From JALZAA01 sp036005605 (GTDB taxonomy: Bacteria > Actinomycetota > Acidimicrobiia > IMCC26256 > JACDBD01), in the NCBI GenBank assembly GCA_036005605.1, contig DASYQJ010000182.1, forward strand, positions 1-15,984: 15,984 nt of DNA. The letters are read 5' to 3'. Numbering within the stretch: the stretch's first letter is position 1; each line of letters starts with the position of its first letter. The notes under the pieces were generated by a model that was given only the letters and a program-made list of their open reading frames with translations, was not told the DNA's origin and did no database searches. Shown here piece after piece: positions 1-6,040 of the stretch. Made by a program: the position numbers and the translations under genes.

Positions 1-41
1 CCGCCAACGCGGCCGCCGTGTTCTCGAGCTCGGCCTCCTGA
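1..41 (+). CDS. C-terminal end of an upstream gene (possibly TatD-family hydrolase)
   Basis: A frame opened before the window ends at a TGA at 39-41. The visible tail reads ANAAAVFSSSAS. The NAxxxF pattern close to the stop resembles the usual end of TatD-family metal-dependent DNases (T-x-N-A-x-x-x-F), and tatD lies near ksgA/rsmA in mycobacteria, so TatD is a reasonable guess. Only 12 residues are visible, so neither the frame nor the family is secure. The stop is 22 bases before the rsmA start, which would fit co-transcription. Confidence 0.35.
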   Translation, partial: ANAAAVFSSSAS

Positions 42-63
42 GACGCCAGCTACCGTCACGTCG

Positions 64-897
64 ATGGCTCTGCTGACGCCGGCAACCGTGCGGGCGTTGT
101 TGGCGGAGCACGGGCTCCGACCCTCACGCCGGCGCGGGCAGCACTTCGTCGCCGATCCCAACACCGCCCGCCGCATCGTGCGCCTCGCCGGAGTCGACGC
201 CGGCGACCGGGTGTTGGAGATCGGGGCCGGGCTGGGGTCCCTCACGCTCGCGTTGCGCGAGCGCGGGTGCGCGGTGCTCGCGCTCGAGATCGATCCCAAG
301 CTGGTCACCATCCTCGAGAGCGAGGTCGCGGACGAGGGGGACCTGCGCGTCGTCGCCGGCGACGCGCTCACCGTCGACTTCGACGCCTTGTTGGGCGCCG
401 GACCATGGAGCTGCGTCTCGAACCTCCCGTACAACGTGGCGACGCCGGTCGTCATCCGGCTGCTCGAGGAGGTGCCGGCGGTGACTTCCGGGCTCGTGAT
501 GGTGCAGCGGGAGGTCGCCGAGCGCCTCGTCGCCGCGCCCGGCTCCGCGGCCTACGGCGCGCCGTCCGTGAAGGTGGCCTACTACGCCGAGGCGAAGATC
601 GTCGGTATGGTCCCCCGCGCAGTGTTCGTTCCCGTTCCCAAAGTCGACTCGGCGCTCGTCGAGCTCGTCCGCCGCGACACGCCGCCGGTTGACGTGCCTT
701 CGCGCGAGCGGCTGTTCCAGCTCGTGCGGGCCGGGTTCGCGCATCGACGCAAGATGCTGCGGCGCACGCTGCGTCCGGTGCTCGGCGAACACGCGGAGCG
801 CGCGCTCAGCGATGCCGGCATCGACCCGCGGGCGCGCGCCGAGTCGCTCGGCCTCGATGAGTGGGCCGCGCTCGCACGCGCCGAGGCCCCGTCGTGA
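64..897 (+). CDS. rsmA: 16S rRNA (adenine(1518)-N6/adenine(1519)-N6)-dimethyltransferase RsmA/KsgA
   Basis: The 277-residue product matches the usual length of RsmA, which uses S-adenosylmethionine to dimethylate two adjacent adenines in the 3'-terminal hairpin loop of 16S rRNA late in 30S assembly. Visible motifs are GQHFVAD (25-31, the family's GQNFL element), the SAM-binding motif LEIGAGLGS (51-59), the acidic LEID loop (74-77), GDAL (99-102), the catalytic NLPYN (120-124), the FVPVPKVDSALV block (188-199) and the basic HRRKMLRR segment (227-234). All key elements are intact. The ATG at 64 places GQHF at the normal distance from the N-terminus, but no clear Shine-Dalgarno sequence precedes it. 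The stop overlaps the ispE start, so the two are probably translationally coupled. Confidence 0.96.
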   Translation: MALLTPATVRALLAEHGLRPSRRRGQHFVADPNTARRIVRLAGVDAGDRVLEIGAGLGSLTLALRERGCAVLALEIDPKLVTILESEVADEGDLRVVAGDALTVDFDALLGAGPWSCVSNLPYNVATPVVIRLLEEVPAVTSGLVMVQREVAERLVAAPGSAAYGAPSVKVAYYAEAKIVGMVPRAVFVPVPKVDSALVELVRRDTPPVDVPSRERLFQLVRAGFAHRRKMLRRTLRPVLGEHAERALSDAGIDPRARAESLGLDEWAALARAEAPS

Positions 898-1793
898 GCA
901 CCGCGCACCTCGGCAGGGTGCGCGCCACCGCGTTCGCGAAGCTCACGCTGTCGTTGCGCGTGCTCGGACCGCGGCGCGAGGACGGCTTCCACGAGCTCGA
1001 GGCGCTCACCGTGCCGATCGGCCAGCCCCACGACACGCTCGAAGCGGTCGCAGTGCCGGACCCGCCGGGAGTCACGTTCGAGGTGGTCGACGGCGACCAG
1101 ACCGTGCCCACCGGACATCAGAACCTCGCGATGCAGGCGGCGGAGAGCCTCCTCATCCGAGCCGGGCGCGCCGGGCACGGAGTGCAGTTGTCGTTGCGCA
1201 AACGCATCCCGACCGCGCGCGGGCTCGGCGGCGGATCGGCCGACGCCGCCGCCGCGATGCTCGCCGTGCACCGGCTGCTCGAGGTCGACGTCTCCGAGCC
1301 CGACCTGTTCGAGCTCGCCGCCAAGCTCGGCTCGGACGTGCCGTTCTTTCTCGGCGGCGGCGCGTCGTGGATGCGTGGACGCGGTGAGAAGCTCGAGCCG
1401 GTGGCGCTGCGGCCGGGTATCCCGATGCTGGTCGCGATGCCGCCGTTTCCCGTGGCGACGGTCGACGTCTACCGGGCGTGGGATTCGCTGGGTGGGCCGC
1501 GCTCGAGCCGTTCGGTGGCGTCCCCGCCTCCCCTCGACGCCCTGCTCCCCGAGCTCGTGAACGACCTCGAGCCCGCCGCCGAGCACGTCGAGGCGCGCCT
1601 GCGACCACTGCGCGAGCGGATCGAGGACGCCCTCGGCCGCGACGCCCTCATGGCCGGGAGCGGGCCCACCTACGTGGTGCTCGCCGACGGCCCGGTCGGC
1701 CTGCCCGATCGGGCGCAGGAGCTGTCGGCCGCGGTCGGGGTTCCCGTCGTCGCCGCGGCCACCGTCTCGAAGGCCGTGCGCCTGGAGGTGTAA
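894..1793 (+). CDS. ispE: 4-diphosphocytidyl-2-C-methyl-D-erythritol kinase IspE
   Basis: A 299-residue GHMP-family kinase that phosphorylates CDP-methylerythritol with ATP in the non-mevalonate (MEP) isoprenoid pathway; it is cytosolic. Motifs counted from the GTG at 894 are AFAKLTL (13-19, with the substrate-site lysine K16), DGFH (30-33), the ATP-binding glycine loop GLGGGSAD (110-117), GSDVPFF (146-152, with D148 in the catalytic aspartate position) and the GHMP C-terminal motif AGSGPT (254-259). I chose GTG 894 because it forms a GTGA overlap with the rsmA stop and has a GAGG seven bases upstream. An in-frame ATG at 861 would only add 11 arginine-rich residues lying inside rsmA. The rsmA-ispE pair is a standard actinobacterial arrangement. 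Confidence 0.95.
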   Translation: MSTAHLGRVRATAFAKLTLSLRVLGPRREDGFHELEALTVPIGQPHDTLEAVAVPDPPGVTFEVVDGDQTVPTGHQNLAMQAAESLLIRAGRAGHGVQLSLRKRIPTARGLGGGSADAAAAMLAVHRLLEVDVSEPDLFELAAKLGSDVPFFLGGGASWMRGRGEKLEPVALRPGIPMLVAMPPFPVATVDVYRAWDSLGGPRSSRSVASPPPLDALLPELVNDLEPAAEHVEARLRPLRERIEDALGRDALMAGSGPTYVVLADGPVGLPDRAQELSAAVGVPVVAAATVSKAVRLEV

Positions 1794-1804
1794 CACCGGC
1801 GCGA

Positions 1805-1830
1805 TTCGGCCGCCCCACTGGGCGGCCGAA
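1805..1830. terminator. Strong symmetrical hairpin between convergent ispE and bS22 genes
   Basis: An 11-bp perfect stem (TTCGGCCGCCC at 1805-1815 with GGGCGGCCGAA at 1820-1830) closes a CACT loop. It starts 12 bases after the ispE stop and lies 33 bases beyond the end of the convergent small ribosomal protein gene. No T-tract follows on either strand, so it is not a textbook intrinsic terminator. The placement suggests bidirectional termination or 3'-end stabilisation, as often seen for U-less hairpins in high-G+C actinobacteria. Confidence 0.6.
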
Positions 1831-1862
1831 CGGGGTACGAAATGCTCCGGGCTCAGCGAGCG

Positions 1863-1964
1863 CTAGCGGCCCTGCTGACGTCGCTGCCAGCGCGTCTTCT
1901 TCAGCAGCTTCTTGTGCTTCTTCTTGCGCATGCGCTTGCGGCGCTTCTTGATGAGTGAGCCCAT
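1863..1964 (-). CDS. Small ribosomal protein bS22 (AURKAIP1/COX24-domain protein)
   Basis: A 33-residue, extremely basic protein: it begins MGSLIKKRRKRMRKKKHKK and ends with KKTRWQRRQQGR. Start and pattern closely match the actinobacterial AURKAIP1/COX24-domain peptide identified in mycobacterial ribosomes as bS22, a small-subunit protein near the decoding region. In mycobacteria the cognate peptide starts MGSVIKKRRKRM. The start is the ATG at 1964-1962 and the stop is TAG at 1865-1863. No Shine-Dalgarno sequence is visible, but a good promoter ends about a dozen bases before the ATG (see 1976-2004), so the mRNA is probably nearly leaderless. The gene is convergent with ispE and divergent from tRNA-Gln. 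It is easily missed because of its size. Confidence 0.93.
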   Translation of the reverse strand: MGSLIKKRRKRMRKKKHKKLLKKTRWQRRQQGR

Positions 1965-1975
1965 GTCGTTTTGTG

Positions 1976-2004
1976 AAGCTATCGGCGTTGATCACACCTG
2001 TCAC
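1976..2004 (-). promoter_or_regulatory. Sigma-70-like promoter for the bS22 gene
   Basis: On the minus strand GTGACA (2004-1999, five of six matches to TTGACA) is followed after exactly 17 bases by TAGCTT (1981-1976, T-A-n-n-n-T form). The predicted transcription start falls within about 5-6 bases of the bS22 ATG at 1964, giving a leaderless or very short leader. This agrees with the lack of a ribosome binding site. It is a pattern match only. Confidence 0.5.
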
Positions 2005-2054
2005 ATTGTGTGGCCCGCGATCGCACACCCGCGGCGGTATCGTCAAAGGGTCGA

Positions 2055-2125
2055 TCGGGGGTGGTGTAACGGCAGCACGGGGTCCTTTGGAGTCCCAGGT
2101 CGAGGTTCGATGCCTCGCCCCCGAG
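2055..2125 (+). tRNA. tRNA-Gln (anticodon TTG)
   Basis: A 71-base cloverleaf. The acceptor stem 2055-2061 pairs perfectly with 2118-2124 (7 bp). The D arm 2064-2067/2075-2078 has the loop AACGGCA, with the conserved GG. The anticodon loop CTTTGGA (2085-2091) carries TTG at positions 34-36, reading CAA. A 4-base variable region is followed by a perfect 5-bp T stem (2101-2105/2113-2117) enclosing TTCGATG. The discriminator is G2125, followed by CCC, so CCA is added post-transcriptionally. The anticodon stem has one T-T mismatch at its fourth pair (2083/2093). A possible -10 element TATCGT lies at 2038-2043. Location just before glmU agrees with the actinobacterial gene order. Confidence 0.92.
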
Positions 2126-2177
2126 CCCGAGGACCTCAGCCGTACGCCGCATCGCGAGCACGGCGGGAGGTGAGCGC

Positions 2178-3587
2178 ATGAGCCAGTACCGGCCACTGTC
2201 GGGAGTCGTCCTCGCCGCGGGCGAAGGCACCCGCATGCGCTCCGAGACGCCCAAGGTCCTGCACCCGCTCTGCGGGCGGCCGATGCTCCTGCACGTCATC
2301 GACGCTCTTGTCGCGCTCCCGCTCGAACGGATCGTGGTCGTCGTGGGCCACGGAGCCGAGCGAGTGACGAAGACACTGCAAGAGCAGCTCGCGACGGAGC
2401 TCCCGGTCGAGTTCGTCGAGCAGCGCGTCCAGCGTGGCACGGGCGACGCGGCCAGCGTCGCGCTCACGGCCGGTGTCTTCGACCTCGACGCCGAGGACGA
2501 TTTGCTCGTCGTGCCCGGCGACACGCCGCTGCTCCGCGCCGAGACGCTGGCGGCGCTCGCCCGCGCCCACCGCGAAGCTGGCGCCGCGGCCACCGTTCTC
2601 ACCACCATCCTCGAGCCGGCCACCGGCTACGGCCGCGTCGTGCGCGACCAGAACGGCGGCGTCGACCACATCGTCGAGCACGCCGACGCGACGCCCGAAG
2701 AGCTCGAGATCAACGAGATCAACACGTCGATCTACTGCTTCCGGCGGGGACTGCTCGCGCCCGCGCTCCGGCGCCTGAGCCCGGAGAACGCGCAGGGCGA
2801 GTACTACCTGACCGACACGGTCAGCGTCCTGAAGGAGACCGGGCACACCGTCATCGGGGTCGTCGCCGAAGATCCCGACGAGACCGCCGGTGTGAACGAC
2901 CGTGCTCAGCTCGCTGAAGTCGAGGCGGCGCTACGCCGGCGCATCAACCAGCGCTGGATGCGCGACGGCGTCTCGATGACTGACCCCGACCGGACCTACA
3001 TCGACGCCACCGTCGAGCTCGAGCCGGACGTCCATCTTCTCCCGGGGACCATGCTCCAGGGCCGCACGGTGGTCGGCGCCCGCTCGGTCATCGGCCCCGA
3101 CGCGCAGCTCACCGACACGATCGTCGGCGAGGGCGCAATCGTGCGCCAGACCGTCGCCCACGAGGTGGAGATCGGCGACGACGCCACCGTGGGGCCGTTC
3201 GTGCTCCTCCGTCCCGGGACGCGCCTCGCCGCCCGGGCCCACGTGGGGACGTTCGTCGAGATCAAGAACTCCGACATCGGCGAGGGTGCCAAGGTCCCGC
3301 ACCTCGCGTACATCGGCGACGCCGAGATCGGCGACGGCGCCAACATCGGTGCGGGGACGATCACCGCCAATTACGACGGGCGGGAGAAGCACCGTACGAA
3401 GGTCGGGAAGGGTGCCCGGATCTCGTCCAACACCGTCCTCGTCGCGCCGGTCGAGGTGGGCGACGAGGCGTACACCGGCGCCGGCGCCGTGGTGAACCGC
3501 GACGTGCCTCCGCGCGCGATGGCGAAGGGTGTGCCGGCGGAAATCGACGAAGGCTGGCTCGATCGGCGCGAAGCTGACAGGGACTAG
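2178..3587 (+). CDS. glmU: Bifunctional UDP-N-acetylglucosamine pyrophosphorylase / glucosamine-1-phosphate N-acetyltransferase GlmU
   Basis: This 469-residue cytosolic enzyme makes UDP-GlcNAc, the precursor of peptidoglycan and other envelope glycans: acetyl-CoA-dependent N-acetylation of GlcN-1-P, then uridylyl transfer from UTP. The N-terminal nucleotidyltransferase domain shows VLAAGEGTRM (11-20), PKVLH (25-29), RGTGDA (86-91), PGDTP (113-117) and EYYLTD (208-213). The linker leads to a left-handed beta-helix of hexapeptide repeats from about 275 to 445, with RPGT (345-348), VEIKNS (360-365), the catalytic-type histidine H375 in VPHLAYIGD, GAGTITANYDG (391-401) and KHRTK (404-408). One small oddity is aspartate D90 where the pyrophosphorylase motif is usually GTGHA. 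GGGAGG at 2165-2170 supports the ATG at 2178. prs follows after 18 bases. Confidence 0.97.
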   Translation: MSQYRPLSGVVLAAGEGTRMRSETPKVLHPLCGRPMLLHVIDALVALPLERIVVVVGHGAERVTKTLQEQLATELPVEFVEQRVQRGTGDAASVALTAGVFDLDAEDDLLVVPGDTPLLRAETLAALARAHREAGAAATVLTTILEPATGYGRVVRDQNGGVDHIVEHADATPEELEINEINTSIYCFRRGLLAPALRRLSPENAQGEYYLTDTVSVLKETGHTVIGVVAEDPDETAGVNDRAQLAEVEAALRRRINQRWMRDGVSMTDPDRTYIDATVELEPDVHLLPGTMLQGRTVVGARSVIGPDAQLTDTIVGEGAIVRQTVAHEVEIGDDATVGPFVLLRPGTRLAARAHVGTFVEIKNSDIGEGAKVPHLAYIGDAEIGDGANIGAGTITANYDGREKHRTKVGKGARISSNTVLVAPVEVGDEAYTGAGAVVNRDVPPRAMAKGVPAEIDEGWLDRREADRD

Positions 3588-3605
3588 CGGGGACGACGGG
3601 GGAGC

Positions 3606-4598
3606 ATGGGCGCGATGGAGCTGGTGACGAAGAAGAACCTCATGCTCTTCGCCGGGCGGGGCAACGAGCAGCTCAGCAAGGAGATCGCCGAGCACCTCGG
3701 GGTCCCGCTGGGCGAGATCGTGCTGTCGACGTTCGCGAACGGAGAGCTCTACTGCCGCTTCAGCGAGAGCATCCGCGGCGCCGACGTCTTCATCATCCAG
3801 AGCCACTGCGAGCCGATCAACGAGCGGATCATGGAACAGCTGCTCATGCTCGACGCCGCCAAGCGGGCGTCGGCCAAGCGCATCACCGCCGTATGTCCGT
3901 TCTACGGGTACGCCCGCCAGGACCGGAAGGCCGAAGGTCGCGAGCCGATCAGCGCCCGGCTGCTCGCCGACTGCATCACCGTCGCCGGCGCCGACCGTGT
4001 CGTGACGGTCGACTTGCACACCGGCCAGGCCCAGGGCTTCTTCGACTTCCCCGTCGACCACCTCACTGCGGTGCCGCTGCTCGCCGAGCACCTCGCCCAA
4101 CGGCTCGATGGCGCCGTCACGGTGGTCACGCCGGACGCCGGCGGCGGCAAGCTGATGGCCCGGTTCGCCAGCTACCTCCGGGACCACGACATCGACCCGG
4201 AGATGGCTTACATCGACAAGCGACGCCCCAAGGGCACGCACAACGTCGCCCGCGCCCAGGAGGTCGTCGGGCTCGTCAAGGACCGTACGTGCGTGCTCGT
4301 CGACGACATGATCGACACGGCCGGCACGATCACGAGCGCGGCCGAACTGCTGACCAACCGCGGGGCGACGGACGTCTACGTCGCCTCCAGCCACGGTGTG
4401 TTGTCGGGCCCGGCAGTCGAGCGCCTCGCGAACGCCCCGATCCGCGAGGTCGTGCTCACGAACACGCTGCCGATCCCGGGCGAGAAGCAGTTCGACAACC
4501 TGACGGTGCTCTCGATCGCCCCGATCGTGGCCAAAGCGCTCGACGCCGTCTTCGCGGACACCTCGGTCAGCAACATCTTCCGCGGCGACAACGTCTGA
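3606..4598 (+). CDS. prs: Ribose-phosphate pyrophosphokinase (PRPP synthetase)
   Basis: A 330-residue class I PRPP synthetase. It transfers pyrophosphate from ATP to ribose-5-phosphate, feeding purine, pyrimidine, histidine, tryptophan and NAD synthesis and, in actinobacteria, the decaprenylphosphoryl-arabinose route. Motifs are FANGE (43-47), YGYARQDRK (100-108, flexible catalytic loop region), DLHTGQAQGFF (136-146), and the PRPP/ribose-5-phosphate loop VLVDDMIDTAGT (230-241). The block after VVTPDAG (173-179) reads GGKLMARF, unlike the RVR/VAR-type sequence that I recall in most bacterial homologues, so it may be lineage-specific. GGGGGA at 3597-3602 precedes the ATG at 3606; an in-frame ATG at 3615 is a weaker alternative. 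Together with glmU it likely forms one operon. Confidence 0.96.
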   Translation: MGAMELVTKKNLMLFAGRGNEQLSKEIAEHLGVPLGEIVLSTFANGELYCRFSESIRGADVFIIQSHCEPINERIMEQLLMLDAAKRASAKRITAVCPFYGYARQDRKAEGREPISARLLADCITVAGADRVVTVDLHTGQAQGFFDFPVDHLTAVPLLAEHLAQRLDGAVTVVTPDAGGGKLMARFASYLRDHDIDPEMAYIDKRRPKGTHNVARAQEVVGLVKDRTCVLVDDMIDTAGTITSAAELLTNRGATDVYVASSHGVLSGPAVERLANAPIREVVLTNTLPIPGEKQFDNLTVLSIAPIVAKALDAVFADTSVSNIFRGDNV

Positions 4599-4661
4599 CG
4601 CTCCGCCGCGGCACCGGAACCGTCGATCCAGCGCGTGACGTTCGGCCTCGAGTGCAACTGA

Positions 4662-5675
4662 CTAGGACGGCGCCCAGTAGGTGATGACGACGGAGCCGTT
4701 GCCGACGTGCCCCCCGTCTTCGAAGGAGGCCCCGCGGCCGTAGCTGGAGCCGCCGCCGCCGCCGGCGCCGGAGAATCCGCCTCCGCCTCCGCCGCCGCCG
4801 TAGCGCCCACCCCCGCCTCCACCGCCCGAGAACCCAGTTTGGAAGACGGAATCGTGGTAAACGCCGCCGGCGCCACCGAAGCTGAAGGTGCCGTCGGTAC
4901 CGTCACCGTTGGGGCTGGTACCTCCGCCGCCGCCGGCTCCGCCCGCGATCTGCGTGCCGCCGAGGCCGCCCGTCCCGTTTGTAGAGGTGGCCTTCCCATC
5001 CCCTCCCGGCCCGCCCTGGACGCCCCCACCGACGCCGCCGGCACCCGCGCCGCCGCTCACGCACTCCGGCGGGCTGGTGCCTGGCTTGCCCTCCGCGGAG
5101 TCGCCGCCGCCACCACCACCGCCACCGGCCACGATCATGCGCAGGAAGGAGTTCAGCGCAGGACGGACGTCCGACCCGCCGCCGCCACCCCCGCCGGTCG
5201 ATCCCACGATGAAACCGGACTTCGGCTCGTCGCCGCCGTTCGCCCCGCCGTTGAACCCGCCGGTGCCGCCGATGCCCGAGCCCAGGAAGTCCGCCCCCGG
5301 GCCGCCTTCGCCGCCCACCACGACTGCGAACGTCTGGCCCGGCGTCACGTGGAAGGACGCGGTTGCGTGGGCGCCAGAACCGCCGGCGATTCCGGCCGGC
5401 GAGCAACCCTTGCCGCCTCTCCCACCTTGAGCGCCGTACGCGTCAATCTTGATGAACACGACCCCGGCCGGAACCGTCCAGGTCTGACTGGCGCCCGTGT
5501 AGCCGAACGCGACGGGGTGCGGAACGGCGAAGGGGGGCGGAGAGTTGGGCGGAACGGGCAGCGGCGGCGGATTCGGCGCCGCTGACGCCGCGGCCGGCAG
5601 CAACCAGGTAATGGCAAGCGCACCTGCCGTAGTTGCCGCCAGTACCGACCTTCGGACCATGGCTCCCTGAAACAT
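4662..5675 (-). CDS. Secreted glycine-rich protein (ALK/LTK-type Gly-rich domain family)
   Basis: About 337 residues with a clear Sec signal peptide: MVRR, then a hydrophobic stretch ending AAASA, with predicted cleavage before APNPPP at about residue 32. A proline-rich spacer leads to a domain starting FGYTGASQTWTVPAG, then IKIDAYGAQGG, many runs of 4-8 glycines, GGGGSDVR, RMIVAGGGG and a final GSVVITY strand. This order is typical of the bacterial glycine-rich family related to the glycine-rich domain of animal ALK/LTK receptors, whose glycines form packed polyglycine-II helices. Two cysteines (in KGCSPAG and PECVSG) could form a disulfide. The ATG at 5675 is favoured because GGGGGGA lies six bases upstream; a TTG at 5708 would be a longer alternative. 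Function is unknown; an extracellular structural or adhesive role is inference. Confidence 0.8.
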   Translation of the reverse strand: MFQGAMVRRSVLAATTAGALAITWLLPAAASAAPNPPPLPVPPNSPPPFAVPHPVAFGYTGASQTWTVPAGVVFIKIDAYGAQGGRGGKGCSPAGIAGGSGAHATASFHVTPGQTFAVVVGGEGGPGADFLGSGIGGTGGFNGGANGGDEPKSGFIVGSTGGGGGGGSDVRPALNSFLRMIVAGGGGGGGGDSAEGKPGTSPPECVSGGAGAGGVGGGVQGGPGGDGKATSTNGTGGLGGTQIAGGAGGGGGTSPNGDGTDGTFSFGGAGGVYHDSVFQTGFSGGGGGGGRYGGGGGGGGFSGAGGGGGSSYGRGASFEDGGHVGNGSVVITYWAPS

Positions 5676-5681
5676 GGCGCG

Positions 5682-5688
5682 TCCCCCC
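5682..5688 (-). promoter_or_regulatory. Ribosome binding site choosing the start of the glycine-rich protein
   Basis: On the minus strand GGGGGGA (5688-5682) ends six bases before the ATG at 5675. The next in-frame ATG (5660) has its purine-rich stretch too close, and the upstream TTG at 5708 has none, so this site decides the start. Confidence 0.5.
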
Positions 5689-5744
5689 ACATTGGGCACT
5701 GAGCGCAACGTAACCAGCAGCGCGGCGGCCGTCCTCAGTAATCA

Positions 5745-5996
5745 CTACGCATTTCGTAGGCCGCCCGGGTCATGTGACTGCACCTCGTCTGTGCCCTCGG
5801 AGGACCTCGTGAGCAGTGTCCGCACGGACGACCCGGCGTGACCCGCCGGTCCATCGGCCAGCGCGTCGGCGACGCGCCGGAGGCCACTCGTGCTCAGGGT
5901 GTAGCCCGCGAGCGCAGCTCGAGGGTCGTCGACGAGACGCCGCCGGAACGCAGCATCGGTCGTGGCGCGGGCGATGACCTGCTCGACGTCGTTCAC
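5745..5996 (-). CDS. Small RiPP-precursor-like protein (Os/Franean1_4349, LigA-like leader)
   Basis: An 83-residue protein starting at GTG 5996 (MNDVEQVIARATTD). The N-terminal half has the pattern VEQVIARATTDAAFRRRL, then DDPRAALAGYTLST, then a further helix. This arrangement (V-x-x-V-I-x-x-A-x-x-D-x-x-F-R-x-x-L-x-x-D-P-x-x-A-L-A-G-Y-x-L) is shared by the LigA-like helical leaders of predicted Os/Franean1_4349-type RiPP precursors and by free-standing LigA-like small proteins. The last 35 or so residues are rich in G, S, T and charged residues, contain no cysteine and look unfolded, as a core or tail might. It lies 44 bases after the LuxR regulator stop on the same strand. No RiPP maturase is present in the window, so the precursor role is inference. 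No strong Shine-Dalgarno sequence is seen. Confidence 0.6.
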   Translation of the reverse strand: MNDVEQVIARATTDAAFRRRLVDDPRAALAGYTLSTSGLRRVADALADGPAGHAGSSVRTLLTRSSEGTDEVQSHDPGGLRNA

Positions 5997-6040
5997 ACCA
6001 TGAGGCGACCACGAGCCGGACTGCCTGTCGTCCGTAATTG

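Noticed and set aside
582..1796. Long open frame on the minus strand opposite rsmA and ispE
   Set aside because: Typical antisense artefact of high G+C coding DNA; it has no recognisable motif and lies fully opposite two certain genes.
2931..4394. 487-codon open frame on the minus strand opposite glmU and prs
   Set aside because: Low-complexity D/R/H/V-rich translation mirroring two conserved enzymes; no start signal or motif.
4707..5585. 292-codon plus-strand open frame opposite the glycine-rich gene
   Set aside because: The minus strand has the signal peptide, the ribosome binding site and the family pattern; the plus frame is alanine-rich noise from the GCC/GGC repeats.
5745..5759. Small inverted repeat CTACG-n5-CGTAG at the end of the leader-like gene
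   Set aside because: A stem of only 5 bp without a T-tract; too weak to call a terminator.
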